From CAYLJJ01 sp964384025 (GTDB lineage: Bacteria; Myxococcota_A; Bradymonadia; UBA7976; UBA1532), in the NCBI GenBank assembly GCA_964384025.1, contig CAYLJJ010000008.1, positions 1 to 64,000 of the forward strand: a stretch of 64,000 bases of DNA, written 5' to 3'. Shown piece after piece: positions 1 through 9,219 of this stretch. The notes under the pieces are model-generated. The model made no database searches. It saw nothing but the letters and a program-made list of their open reading frames with translations, and was not told where the DNA came from. The position numbers were made by a program, and so were the translations under genes. Position 1 is the first letter of the stretch. Each line of letters starts with the position of its first letter.

Positions 1-624
1 TCTCCTGCTGAACTTGATGGTGTAAAGAGCCCCTGCAAAGAGCAGGGCTCGGCTCCCAGGGGAGCTGGATTTGGGCGTTCATCGATGCCCCGCTCTCGAG
101 ATATCTCCCCTGATATACCGAGGCTGCACCAGCCAGACTCTAGGAGCTACACCAAACGAAAAACAGCTGTGGTTACAAAGGCTTCGATAAACACAGCTCC
201 AACAGACCGAGGAAAAAGAGCATGAGACTGGGAATAGACAGGGCGGAGCGAAGAGGGGATCTTGTCTTGGAGCCTAGGCAGAGCTGATGTTGGCTTCTCG
301 CTGGGTCGATCTCCAGCGATCCCAACGCTCGATCCTAGGAGCGCTGAATCGGTCTCATACTCATTATAAGCTGGCGAGGGGAGAGGCCGTCTCCATCTCT
401 AGCCCTCGCAAGAGTTCCTTGAAACCCGATGATTTGCGCGCTGAGCTTCCGCTGACTTGCCCTTTGAAGAGCGTTTGTTTAAATCTCTGGACTTTGTAGC
501 GCTGCTGATGGTGGAGGTCCTGCGTTTCAACCAACACCTCGGATTGTGGTGATGTTGAGCTGGGTTCGTGCTTAAATCACGCTTTAATCTAGACCAGGCA
601 ACGCGCTCATATAGGAGAGTTCAT
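1..624. other. non-coding left edge
   Basis: No convincing gene is seen here. The only open frame longer than 60 codons (287-499) has no ribosome-binding site in a good position and an amino-acid composition that resembles no protein family. The far right of this stretch carries the ribosome-binding site of the next gene (AGGAGAG at 613-619). Confidence 0.5.
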
Positions 625-1335
625 ATGATCCGCAGGACGCGGTTTAATTTTATCCTCTACTGCCTAGCGCTGCTCAGCGCTCCCGCCTGGGCTCAAAGCC
701 CTGGTGAGCCCGGCTCTAATCCAGGCCCTGCGCTCGAGGCCCCCAACGGGCTCAAGCCTGAGGCGGTTGCAGAGCCTCCCCTGAAGGTAGAGTTTGAGGA
801 GGTTAAGCAGAAGCCACTCCCCAAGCCCAAGCTGCACCCCAAACCCAAGCCGCGCCCCAAGCTCAAATCGCGCCTCAAGCCCAAACTCCAGACTTCAAAG
901 CGGAAAAAACAGAACCACGCCGCGCCTGCGGTGGCCCCTGTGCCTCCTTCAGCCCCCCCAGTGGCGCCTCCTTCGGCGCCCCCAGCGGCCTCTGTTGTCC
1001 CAGCCCCTAAAGGGAAGCTGCCCCACACCTTCTTCCCTGAGATAGAGGGCCTCCCACGGCAGGCGATCTATGTCGGTATCCTCCTCTTGGCCTATCTCCT
1101 GCCTCTGCTTCTCTACTCTGGACTCCTACGGCTGATGCGCCCTGGAGCTGCGGCAGGGCTCCTGATGCTGCTCTCGGCTCTGGTCTGCCTTCCCCTCTTC
1201 CTGCTCCTGATGGCTGAGACCCTCCCCGGGGGCCCGCTGCCCTGGTGGAATCAACAGGAGAACTTCCTTAGGGCTGGGCTCTTGGTCCTCCCCCTCCTCC
1301 TCGCGGGCCTGCTGGCCTGGCGCTCAAAGGGCTGA
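625..1335 (+). CDS. Pro/Lys-rich exported membrane protein, first gene of the tubulin-like/Hsp70-like operon
   Basis: A protein of 236 residues, not assignable to a known family. The ATG at 625 is chosen over an upstream in-frame start because AGGAGAG lies 5 bases before it and because a typical signal peptide follows (basic start, hydrophobic core, APAWAQS cleavage region). The middle is low-complexity: a run of Lys-Pro units (PKPKLHPKPKPRPK and similar) at about residues 65-105, then a Pro/Ala/Val stretch. The C-terminal third holds three hydrophobic segments, so the Lys-Pro part probably forms a periplasmic stalk on a membrane anchor. The stop is 5 bases before the tubulin-like gene, so the two are probably co-transcribed. 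By inference it could tie the downstream cytoskeletal proteins to the envelope. No function is shown by the sequence. Confidence 0.75.
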   Translation: MIRRTRFNFILYCLALLSAPAWAQSPGEPGSNPGPALEAPNGLKPEAVAEPPLKVEFEEVKQKPLPKPKLHPKPKPRPKLKSRLKPKLQTSKRKKQNHAAPAVAPVPPSAPPVAPPSAPPAASVVPAPKGKLPHTFFPEIEGLPRQAIYVGILLLAYLLPLLLYSGLLRLMRPGAAAGLLMLLSALVCLPLFLLLMAETLPGGPLPWWNQQENFLRAGLLVLPLLLAGLLAWRSKG

Positions 1336-1340
1336 TCGTC

Positions 1341-4300
1341 ATGTATGAAGCTGCTTTCTTGAAGACGGCAGAGTCGGAGAACACAAGCTATAAAGCTTTC
1401 CGTACGCTCTATATCCTCCTGGGCGGGAGTGGGATGAAGGCGGGGCTCCAGCTCAGACGGCGTGTCTTAGAGACTTATGGGATCCCCCGCTTGCCCTTTC
1501 AATCCTATCTCTGGCTGGATACAGATCAAAACGATCTCTCCCATCAGACCGGGACAGAAAACCACTCTCTAGATGAGCGTCTGGCTTTTGGGCCTCAGGA
1601 GACCCTGAGCCTTCAACTGAGCCTCCATCAGATTCAGAACATCCAGGCCAAGCCCCACGAGACCCCCTGGCTCTCAGAGTGGCTCTCCTCGGAGATGCTG
1701 GCTGAGCTGAGCCATGCGGCGCGCACCGAGATGGGGACAGAGCAGAACAGGGCTCTAGGACGTCTGGCCTTTGAGGTCAATTTCCAGGCCTTTAAAGCGG
1801 AGCTGCAGGAGCACGCTGATCGCTTGCTCCTGCCTGAGGTGCTGGAGGAGAGCCGAGACTTTGGTTACACCCTAGATGACAGTCATCTAGAGGTGGTGAT
1901 CATCTCCTCTCTGGCTGGAGGTACTGGATCGGGAGCGGTGCTCAAGATCGGGCAGGTGGTTCAAGCCCTGGTCCAGGACAGCAAGCTGACGATCAGCGCC
2001 TATCTCCTGATGCCCAGCCTCTTTCGAGGGCTGCTCTCAGGAGAAAAAGCCTGGGAGGATGCTCAGGCCAACGCCTACGCCGCGCTGATGGAGTTTAACG
2101 CCCTGGCGATGAGAGCCTCTCCGCCGCTCTGGATCGATGACTTCAAGGTGGAAGGGCCTTCGGGAGATCCTTTTAATCAGGTCTATCTGCTGGACTCTGA
2201 GAATATCCGTGGCTGTAACTTGAGGCAGTCGAGGCACGATGACGCCAGCGCGATGATCGCTGAGTCTCTCTTCCTGGACTTTGAGCAGAGCCCCTTTGGG
2301 ACGCTCAAGCGCTCTCATCGCCATAACGTCGCCTCCCATCTGCTCAACACTGCCTATCTGGAGATGCCGGTCGAGGATGGAACCCGACAGCCCGAGATCG
2401 AGGCTGCGCGTCCCCGCTATATCTTCCGCTTTCCCACCGCCTTTGCCTCCTTTGGGCTCTCGCGGATGCCCTTTGAGCAGCCCCGCCTGATCCGCGTGGC
2501 GGGGGCTTGGCTCGCTGAACAGATGATGAGCGCTCTCCTGGAGGTCTCCGGCGAGACCCTCTCTCAGCATGAGCTTCGAGAGCAGGTGGTTCATCCTCGT
2601 ATTGAGCGCGCTGCGCTCTCTGGGGAGAGGATCATCGATCGTCTGCTGATGCAGGGCCCTGAGGGGGAGATGCTCCCAGCGCAGAGGCTCCTTGACCTTC
2701 AGAGTGCGCTCTCCAGCATGGCGGAAGATCTTCAATCTTGGTTTGGCGAGGAGAGCCTCCCCGAGAAGGAGCGTCTGGAGCGTCTGCGCGGCGCAGATCG
2801 CTACGGGAAAGAGCTGCAGAACCGGGTCCATAACCTCATCGAGGACAGCCAACGCAGCATCCAAAGGGATCTAAGCGATACAGGCGCCCGACGCATCTGG
2901 GGGGTTGATCTCAGCGCCATCGTGCGCACTCAGGATACTCTCCTCCCTCGGCTGCGCGCTGAGATGAGGACCCTGGCGCTGGATCTCCTGGCTGATCCTC
3001 AGAGTCAGGGTCTCAAGATCGCCGTAGAGACCTGTAGCCTGCTCCATGAGCAGTTCCGCACCTTCGCTCTAGAGATGCTCCCAGACGCGGAGCCCATCAG
3101 CCTCGATCCCTTCGGTCTGGATCCCAGCAAAGAAGTGAATCAGGCCCTCTCCCGCCGTAAAGAAGCGGCTGCGCTGCCCCTACCGCTCTATCGCAACATC
3201 GCGATCAATAATGTCAGCGTGGACAGCAAGCTTCTGCTTAAGGAGGCCTCTAAGGAGTGTATTGAACGGGGTCAGGTCTTCCTCAAGGAGGTAGAGCAGG
3301 AGTTTGAGCGTTGGTGCTTTGTTCACTATCGCGCGGTGGCTCAGGCTCACTGTCAGGGGCTCTTCCGTGAGCTGGCGGAGTTCGTAGGCTCCCAGGTTCA
3401 AGCTCAGCACGCAGGAGAGGAGCAGGTGCTGCGCAGCACAGGCCTGCGTCTGGAGCTGCGACATCTCTCTGAGGGCATCCAACATGCGCGTCAACGCTTT
3501 CAGAACCTCTATGAGGGCCTCTATAACTCCAGTAATGTTCAACAGGGACTGGAACATCTAGAGCCCAGCCAGGAGCTGAGTGAAGGGGTGGTATCCAGCC
3601 TCGCCCAGGGTCTGGACCGTCCCCCCTGGCGAGAGCTGCTGATGGAGGAGTGGGGTCGCTTTTTCATGGAGACTCGCCGACTGCCAGCCGGCAGTGGAGA
3701 TCTCTTTACTCGAGGGTTAGAGCTGCTCTTAGAGACCGCTGTCACCCGTCAGGTCAGTCGAGGTGGCTGGCAGGCCCTTGAGGCTTCCCTAGAGGACTGG
3801 AGCGTGAGCCGCTTGGCGCAGGCTGGCTATCTGGGCGCTGAAGATGCCCTCTCCCTCCTCTCCACTCAGTCTCGTTCAGTGGCGGTTGAGTCTCTAGATC
3901 GACTCGCCAAAGCGGGGGTCCCCTGGCTCAAGTTCATCCCAGAGCAGGAGGAGCCCCCTCGGATGCAGAGCTTGGCGCTCTTGGCCGCTCCGCACTCAGA
4001 CTCTGTGATCCTGGCTGACTGGGCTCAGCAGCAGAAAGGCGCTCTGCAGCGTCTGCGGCGTGTCTCCAACCAGGGCGGCTCCATCGCCCTTTACACCGAG
4101 CGGATGGCCTTTCCTCTCTTCGCCGTCAAGAGCCTGATGGAGATAGAAACGGGCTATCAAGCAGCGGTTCAGCGAGGTGGCCTGGAGGTGGCTAAGCGGC
4201 ACACCACTCAAGAGCACCTTGATCTGCCCTCCATCCGTCCTCCACAGAGCCCCGAGGAGGCAGCGCTCTGGTTTGAGAATGACCGCCTGGCCCTAGAAGC

Positions 4301-4856
4301 TACCCTGCTCAACTTCTTTGAGCGCACAGGGGGCAAACGTCTGGAGTGCAGCACGCTTGAGGAGAAGCCTCGACTGGGGAGTTCACCAAGCGCCCCGCTC
4401 CTCTTCCCCAACAGCCTCAAGGGGATCGCCACCAAGCTCCGCGATAACCCACAGTTGGTTAAGGATCTTCGTCAAGCGGTTGAGAAGCGCCGCGAGAAGG
4501 TCTTCGCTAAGGCCAGGACCGCGCTACACGCCCTCTCTCTGACCATCTGGGTTCAAAAGGAGGGTTTCCCTCGAGATCTACACTTCCGAGATCTAGAGCA
4601 TGAGCTGGCCGCTTCACTCACCCGCCTCTGGCGTGAGACCGCCGAGCAGCGCCTCAACCTCGCCTGGGATGCCCAGCCCAAGGCCCTGGAGAGGATCAGT
4701 TCAGTGCCTGACTTTGCTGATCCCTCCCCTGTCCGTACTCAGCGCGGCGTGCCCCTCTATGCCCTGCCGCTGCGGCTCTTAGAAGAAGCGCCCCCTTCCG
4801 GTTCTCCTCTCTCCGGCGGCATCCTCTCTAAGAACAGGGCCAAGCGCAGCTCTTAG
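1341..4856 (+). CDS. tubulin-like protein, 1171 residues
   Basis: The N-terminal 400 residues look like a tubulin/FtsZ-type GTPase of the 'Tubulin_2' kind. There is an early strand ending in GGSG (residues 28-31) and a strong tubulin signature loop AGGTGSG at 192-198, preceded by a hydrophobic strand (VVIISSL) and followed by a long helix. A WLDTD strand lies between them. FtsZ is usually near 380 residues and tubulin near 450; this protein continues for about 750 more residues of mainly Leu/Glu/Arg/Gln-rich helical sequence of unknown fold. No signal peptide is present, so it is expected in the cytoplasm. It starts 5 bases after the Pro/Lys-rich membrane protein gene and is followed by an Hsp70-like and a GrpE-like gene. 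The GTPase call rests on motifs; polymerisation is an inference. It could instead be a non-polymerising tubulin relative. Confidence 0.75.
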   Translation: MYEAAFLKTAESENTSYKAFRTLYILLGGSGMKAGLQLRRRVLETYGIPRLPFQSYLWLDTDQNDLSHQTGTENHSLDERLAFGPQETLSLQLSLHQIQNIQAKPHETPWLSEWLSSEMLAELSHAARTEMGTEQNRALGRLAFEVNFQAFKAELQEHADRLLLPEVLEESRDFGYTLDDSHLEVVIISSLAGGTGSGAVLKIGQVVQALVQDSKLTISAYLLMPSLFRGLLSGEKAWEDAQANAYAALMEFNALAMRASPPLWIDDFKVEGPSGDPFNQVYLLDSENIRGCNLRQSRHDDASAMIAESLFLDFEQSPFGTLKRSHRHNVASHLLNTAYLEMPVEDGTRQPEIEAARPRYIFRFPTAFASFGLSRMPFEQPRLIRVAGAWLAEQMMSALLEVSGETLSQHELREQVVHPRIERAALSGERIIDRLLMQGPEGEMLPAQRLLDLQSALSSMAEDLQSWFGEESLPEKERLERLRGADRYGKELQNRVHNLIEDSQRSIQRDLSDTGARRIWGVDLSAIVRTQDTLLPRLRAEMRTLALDLLADPQSQGLKIAVETCSLLHEQFRTFALEMLPDAEPISLDPFGLDPSKEVNQALSRRKEAAALPLPLYRNIAINNVSVDSKLLLKEASKECIERGQVFLKEVEQEFERWCFVHYRAVAQAHCQGLFRELAEFVGSQVQAQHAGEEQVLRSTGLRLELRHLSEGIQHARQRFQNLYEGLYNSSNVQQGLEHLEPSQELSEGVVSSLAQGLDRPPWRELLMEEWGRFFMETRRLPAGSGDLFTRGLELLLETAVTRQVSRGGWQALEASLEDWSVSRLAQAGYLGAEDALSLLSTQSRSVAVESLDRLAKAGVPWLKFIPEQEEPPRMQSLALLAAPHSDSVILADWAQQQKGALQRLRRVSNQGGSIALYTERMAFPLFAVKSLMEIETGYQAAVQRGGLEVAKRHTTQEHLDLPSIRPPQSPEEAALWFENDRLALEATLLNFFERTGGKRLECSTLEEKPRLGSSPSAPLLFPNSLKGIATKLRDNPQLVKDLRQAVEKRREKVFAKARTALHALSLTIWVQKEGFPRDLHFRDLEHELAASLTRLWRETAEQRLNLAWDAQPKALERISSVPDFADPSPVRTQRGVPLYALPLRLLEEAPPSGSPLSGGILSKNRAKRSS

Positions 4857-4936
4857 CTCAAAACTCCAGATAAAGCGCAGATAGCTATCCTGCTCAGAGG
4901 GCTTAGGATACTCTTCCAGTCTCTCGTTGAGAGTGA

Positions 4937-7843
4937 TTGGGGGTTTGTTTGAGAGAGCAGCTCAGAGATCAGGAGAGAGAGGGCTCAGAGACTCCAGCCC
5001 TTCCTCAGCTTCAACACAACATCCCCTGTCTGCGCCCTGCCTGCCCTTGGAAATTGAACCTCGATGAACTCTTCTGTAGTCTCTGTGGGGCTGCCGTAGC
5101 GCTCTGTGAACTGGAACCCCCAGAAGTGATCCATGGCCTGCTCTTCTATCCACGTGATCAAGAACAGCAGCCTCAACGCTTAAAGCTGCTCAACCACGGC
5201 CACGGTGTAGCGCCTGTCCAGCTTCGCTGTAGCTCCGGTTTTACTGTAGCGGTCGCTGAAGCTCCTCCTGCACAGGAGGTGATTTTGGAGTTGGGGGCTC
5301 TTCCCCTGGATCTCTTTATACGCCCTCGAGGACGTTTTCCCAGCGAAGGGGAGCGCTTGGAGATCAGCTCCCCTGTCAATCAGCCCAAAAGCTTGAACCT
5401 GCCCCTGATCAGCAGTCAACCCCCCCGTTGGCTCCTCAGGGATCGAGGGCAGGAGTTGAACTGCTTTGCTGGAGAGGTGGCGGAGCTGTACCCCTCCTCA
5501 GAGACTGCTGGAGGGATCTGGCGGCTGCAACTCAGCCCTCTGGGAGGCTTGGCTCAGCTTGATGAGGTTGAGCTGCTTGAGGGAGGAGAGCTCTTTCAGC
5601 TCCTCCTCCCTGAGGGTCGTCATCTGTTGCGAGAGGGAGATGAGCTGCCCCTCAGCCTAAGCTGGCTACATCCGCCTGTAGAGCCCCAGCTCCTTCTCCT
5701 AGAGCTTCGCTGTTGGGGGCTTCCCCCCATCCATCTGCGGTTGATGGTTCAGCCTCAACCCTCTTTGCTCCTGCGCCATCAGCTCCTCTCTCCAAGCCAG
5801 GAGGAGCCCCTCCTCCTGGGAAAGAAGCAGCCCAGTTACCTGAAGCTCCAACTTCAGAATGAGGGAGCACGCCCTGCTCGCCTTCTACGAGTAGAGAGTG
5901 ATCCTCTCTTCTCTCTGGAGCGTGCAGAGCTGAAAGAGACTGAGTGGCGCTGCGCTCAGCTCTGTGCGCTCCCTCAGGCGGTGCAAGCTGCTTGGATCCC
6001 CGGTTGTCTACCTGAGCCTGAGGCAGAGGAGCTTCAGTCGCTCCTCTTTCGTGTAGATCCTGAGGCTCAACCTGAGGAGGGAGTGATCACCGGACGGCTG
6101 CATCTGGAGCTGCTCTCGACCCGTTTGGAGCGACGCTCTATCACGCTCTCCCTGCCCGCTCAGCGCCTAAAGGTCTTAAGCCCTGAAGAGGGGCGTCTTC
6201 TGATCGACTACGGCACGGTGCACAGCTGTGTGCGTCTGCTCCTGGAGGGCAAAGGGCAACTGGATGTGGGTCTTATCTCTCTGGAGGAGGAGCCTGATGA
6301 AGATCCCTTCCAGCTCAAATCCAGCTATCGTGTGCGTCGCTGGCTCAGCCCTCCCCATTTGGAGTTTGGCGCCCAAACCTGGGCACAGATCCCCAACTTC
6401 ATCTCTCAAACAGACTTCGCAGCCAAGCTTCGCTTAGGCACAGGGCAGCGGCGCTCCTTGAGAGACCGCGCAGGGGTGCTCAAGATGGTCTCAGGAGAGG
6501 AGGCCGCCGCCCACCTCCTCCGCGAGATCTTAGAGCGGGTAGCTCAAAAGAGCGGCTATCGAGCCCGAGCGCTGTGGTTTACTCGCCCTGCGGCTTTTAG
6601 CCCTGAGGCGGATGAGGCTCTCCTTCAGGCCGCCCTGCGCTTGGGCCACAGCCCTGAAGAGGTGGAGCTTCGCTGCGCAGAGCCAGAAGCTTATCTCTGC
6701 GCTCTGGCTTCGGAGCGCTCCTTCCTCAAAAAACTGGATCTCCTCCTCGCAAAGCGTAGAGATGAGCGCCCTCTCCTGGGCTTTGTCTTTGATTTTGGAG
6801 GAGGAACCTGTGATCTCACCCTCTTTCAGGTGCAACGCCAACGGATGCGTAGCCTGGAGATCATCTCCAGTCATGGCTACCACTGGTTGGGGGGGGAGTC
6901 GATCACGATTCAGATCGCTGGGCTGCTCTTTCAGCAGCTCCCTGATCCAGAGCGCTTTCCCTTTCCAGAGATCTGTAGAGATCAGAGGCTCCAACTGGAA
7001 CATCTCGATCGCAATGATGAGATCCTACTCGCGAACTTCGCCGAGCTACGTCAGGCCGCCGAGCATCTCAAATGCAGCTCAGACTGGAACGCCCTCATCA
7101 CCCTCTCTCTCCTCGATTTTGAAGCCCAACGTCACACCTTGGAGATCAATATAGAGGCGGGAAATAAGACACAGGGGATCTATGGGCTGGTCTATGGGAT
7201 GATCTCCAGGGCGATGGAGGATCTATTGGAGCGCATCATCCGCATGAGCTCCTTTGGGGTCCTCCAACAGCCAGTCCCTCAGGTGGTGGCCGTAGCGGGC
7301 AACAGTGGGAAGCTCTGGTGTCTGGAGCAGATCATGCGCGCTAAGCTGAAGGAAGCAGGGGCTCAGGAGATCCTCTATCACTTCGATCCCGCGATGGCTA
7401 AAACAGGTGTGGTTGAGGGCCTAGCTGTTTATCGCCGTCACGCCAGCCGAGTGGGTATCCAGATCCGCGAAGCAGATCCCCACTGGTGGTATATCAGGGT
7501 GGGGGTTTACTATCACTTGATCCAAACTCCAGGAGCCAAACATCCTCACAGTCTCAGCTCGGAAGGTCTAAGACCTGCCTTAGAGGAGCCTGTCCAGCTC
7601 TGGGGCTCAGTAGAACTCTTTCAAGGACCGGGACCAGAGGAGGAGCTTGACGCCTCTTCTGGTCGAAACCTAAATAGGACACACCGTGTCGAGCTGCCTG
7701 AGCTTCAGGGTCGTTTGGTGGAGTTAGCCATGGGCTTTGATCCAGAGGGTCAGCCTGGACTCTGGCTCAAGCCCTTAACCCTAGAGGGAGAGGAGGAGTG
7801 GCAATGGCAGATCGCCCAGCCCCTCAAAATCCACAGGGCTTAA
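4937..7843 (+). CDS. Hsp70/actin-like ATPase with N-terminal zinc ribbon and beta-rich region
   Basis: A protein of up to 968 residues. The TTG at 4937 is the most upstream start and is uncertain, with another TTG at 4949. Residues about 34-53 hold a C-x4-C-x9-C-x2-C zinc-ribbon motif. About 370 residues of beta-rich, Leu/Glu/Pro-rich sequence follow. The Hsp70-type nucleotide-binding domain sits unusually in the C-terminal half: phosphate-1 (LLIDYGT) near 422, phosphate-2 (DFGGGTCD) near 619, a GYHWLGGES segment just after, and the adenosine motif (VVAVAGNSGK) near 786. There is no recognisable DnaK substrate-binding domain; the last 140 residues are a different, unassigned domain. The gene overlaps the GrpE-like gene by 40 bases, so the two are translationally coupled. 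The ATPase assignment is strong from motifs. Chaperone, clamp or filament roles all remain possible. Confidence 0.8.
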   Translation: MGVCLREQLRDQEREGSETPALPQLQHNIPCLRPACPWKLNLDELFCSLCGAAVALCELEPPEVIHGLLFYPRDQEQQPQRLKLLNHGHGVAPVQLRCSSGFTVAVAEAPPAQEVILELGALPLDLFIRPRGRFPSEGERLEISSPVNQPKSLNLPLISSQPPRWLLRDRGQELNCFAGEVAELYPSSETAGGIWRLQLSPLGGLAQLDEVELLEGGELFQLLLPEGRHLLREGDELPLSLSWLHPPVEPQLLLLELRCWGLPPIHLRLMVQPQPSLLLRHQLLSPSQEEPLLLGKKQPSYLKLQLQNEGARPARLLRVESDPLFSLERAELKETEWRCAQLCALPQAVQAAWIPGCLPEPEAEELQSLLFRVDPEAQPEEGVITGRLHLELLSTRLERRSITLSLPAQRLKVLSPEEGRLLIDYGTVHSCVRLLLEGKGQLDVGLISLEEEPDEDPFQLKSSYRVRRWLSPPHLEFGAQTWAQIPNFISQTDFAAKLRLGTGQRRSLRDRAGVLKMVSGEEAAAHLLREILERVAQKSGYRARALWFTRPAAFSPEADEALLQAALRLGHSPEEVELRCAEPEAYLCALASERSFLKKLDLLLAKRRDERPLLGFVFDFGGGTCDLTLFQVQRQRMRSLEIISSHGYHWLGGESITIQIAGLLFQQLPDPERFPFPEICRDQRLQLEHLDRNDEILLANFAELRQAAEHLKCSSDWNALITLSLLDFEAQRHTLEINIEAGNKTQGIYGLVYGMISRAMEDLLERIIRMSSFGVLQQPVPQVVAVAGNSGKLWCLEQIMRAKLKEAGAQEILYHFDPAMAKTGVVEGLAVYRRHASRVGIQIREADPHWWYIRVGVYYHLIQTPGAKHPHSLSSEGLRPALEEPVQLWGSVELFQGPGPEEELDASSGRNLNRTHRVELPELQGRLVELAMGFDPEGQPGLWLKPLTLEGEEEWQWQIAQPLKIHRA

Positions 7844-9219
7844 ACCCCCTGGTACAGCTCTCCTTCTCGAAGGAGGGGGCCTTGAGCCTCAGGGTTCAAC
7901 CTCAAGAGCTGTTCGCCTTGACCACCGGACGAGGGATGCAGCGAGGAGAGCTGCGTTGGCGTCCCAAAAATCCAGGTCCCACGCTACAGCTCCTCCTTCT
8001 GGGGGCTGGTCGCGTTCGAGCTCGCCACCAGCTCCTTCGTGGCGAGAACCTACAGCTCCAGATCGAGGATCTGAATGATCAGATCCGTGTAGAGACCCGA
8101 TCTTCGGAAGAGGGAAGATCTCCTGAGCGTCAGAGCTTTACTCTGCGACGCTTGGGGAGTTCCTCTTTGCCTCCTCTACCGCGAAAGCCTCACAGTCGAT
8201 CTCCAAGCTCCAGGGGTTCGGCGCCAGAGTTTTCCCAAAGCTGGGAGCAGCGTCCAAGGCTTGGAGGTGCTGAACCTGATGATGCGCTCAAAAATATTGG
8301 GGCTCATCTAATGCGTTTCTACGCCAAATTAGAGAAAATCGCCATGGATGTCAGTACGAAGGGACTGGGACCAATGGTTGAAGGCTTTGAAAGGCTCGAA
8401 GCTCGAATACTCCAAATTGATGAACGGATCCAGTTTATCGAAAGCAGCTTAGAATCCCAAAAACAAAACGTTGAACTGTCACAAGATCGCCTCTACCAGT
8501 ATATCCATCATCTGAACGAGCGCATCGATCTCAGCGCCCAGCGCACTGAGGAGTTGCAGTTAAGAATGGAACAGAAGCTAGAGGAGCAGAATCCAGATCA
8601 ACGCTTTGAAACTCAGGGTTTGAGCACGCCCATCCGAGACTTACTTCAGAGCTTGGAGGGTCTCCGTCCACGCAGCGCTCAGCCCCTGGAGCCGCTGAGG
8701 GTCAGAGCCCTGTTGCGGAGCCTTCGAGATCTCGCGGCCTATACCGAGCCCCTCTCCGGCTCAGGACCTACGCTGCTCTTGGAGCTGATCGAACGGGTGG
8801 AGCAGCGCCAAGAGGACCCTCTACGCCAGATCCAGGGTGAGTTTGAGCGCTGTGATCTCAAGGCAGCCCTGGAGAGCATCAGCCAACATGCGCGCTCCGC
8901 ACCTCTGGCTCTGGATGGCTTGGAGCGCACCTTGATGGGTATCGCGCAGGCGCTCTGGGAAGAAGATCAAGGGCTGCTTCAAGAGCAACACCCGCTGCGT
9001 CAGGCGCTGAACCACTCTCTGGCAGTCTTGGATTTGGGGTTGATCCTCCCTGAGTTGAGCACCACCTGGAACCCCAAATATCAGAAGGTCAGAGAGCGCC
9101 GACCCAGCGAGGCGGGCGCCATCAACCGCATCCTTGAGATTAAATCCCTAGGCTTTTGTCGAGGAGAGCTGATCTTAGAGAAGGCTTCTGTGATCATCAG
9201 CGATGGAGGCTGTCCTTAA
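7804..9219 (+). CDS. coiled-coil protein with GrpE-like C-terminal head
   Basis: A protein of 471 residues. The ATG at 7804 is preferred over the GTG at 7798 because GGAGGAG lies about 6 bases upstream of it. The first 150 residues are beta-rich and then Ser/Arg-rich. Residues about 160-270 form a strongly predicted coiled coil with heptad Leu/Ile and charged positions, and a helical region follows. The last 50 residues (starting WNPKYQKV, then GAINRILEIKSLGF and ILEKASVIIS) match the order of the GrpE beta-head: an FDP-like start, then a G-x-I-xx-V-xx-GF/Y strand and a final RPAxVxVS-like strand. GrpE itself is about 200 residues. Overlap with an Hsp70-like gene supports a nucleotide-exchange role. 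The GrpE relation is an inference from a weak but ordered match and would need a profile or structure comparison. It ends convergently with the exonuclease gene, overlapping by 4 bases. Confidence 0.7.
   Translation: MADRPAPQNPQGLNPLVQLSFSKEGALSLRVQPQELFALTTGRGMQRGELRWRPKNPGPTLQLLLLGAGRVRARHQLLRGENLQLQIEDLNDQIRVETRSSEEGRSPERQSFTLRRLGSSSLPPLPRKPHSRSPSSRGSAPEFSQSWEQRPRLGGAEPDDALKNIGAHLMRFYAKLEKIAMDVSTKGLGPMVEGFERLEARILQIDERIQFIESSLESQKQNVELSQDRLYQYIHHLNERIDLSAQRTEELQLRMEQKLEEQNPDQRFETQGLSTPIRDLLQSLEGLRPRSAQPLEPLRVRALLRSLRDLAAYTEPLSGSGPTLLLELIERVEQRQEDPLRQIQGEFERCDLKAALESISQHARSAPLALDGLERTLMGIAQALWEEDQGLLQEQHPLRQALNHSLAVLDLGLILPELSTTWNPKYQKVRERRPSEAGAINRILEIKSLGFCRGELILEKASVIISDGGCP

Noticed and set aside
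287..499. 70-codon open frame at the left edge
   Set aside because: No ribosome-binding site, no domain, and composition not protein-like.
2037..2864. 275-codon open frame on the minus strand inside the tubulin-like gene
   Set aside because: It lies wholly antisense to a gene with clear motifs, has no ribosome-binding site and resembles nothing. Long antisense frames are common in this GC-rich sequence.
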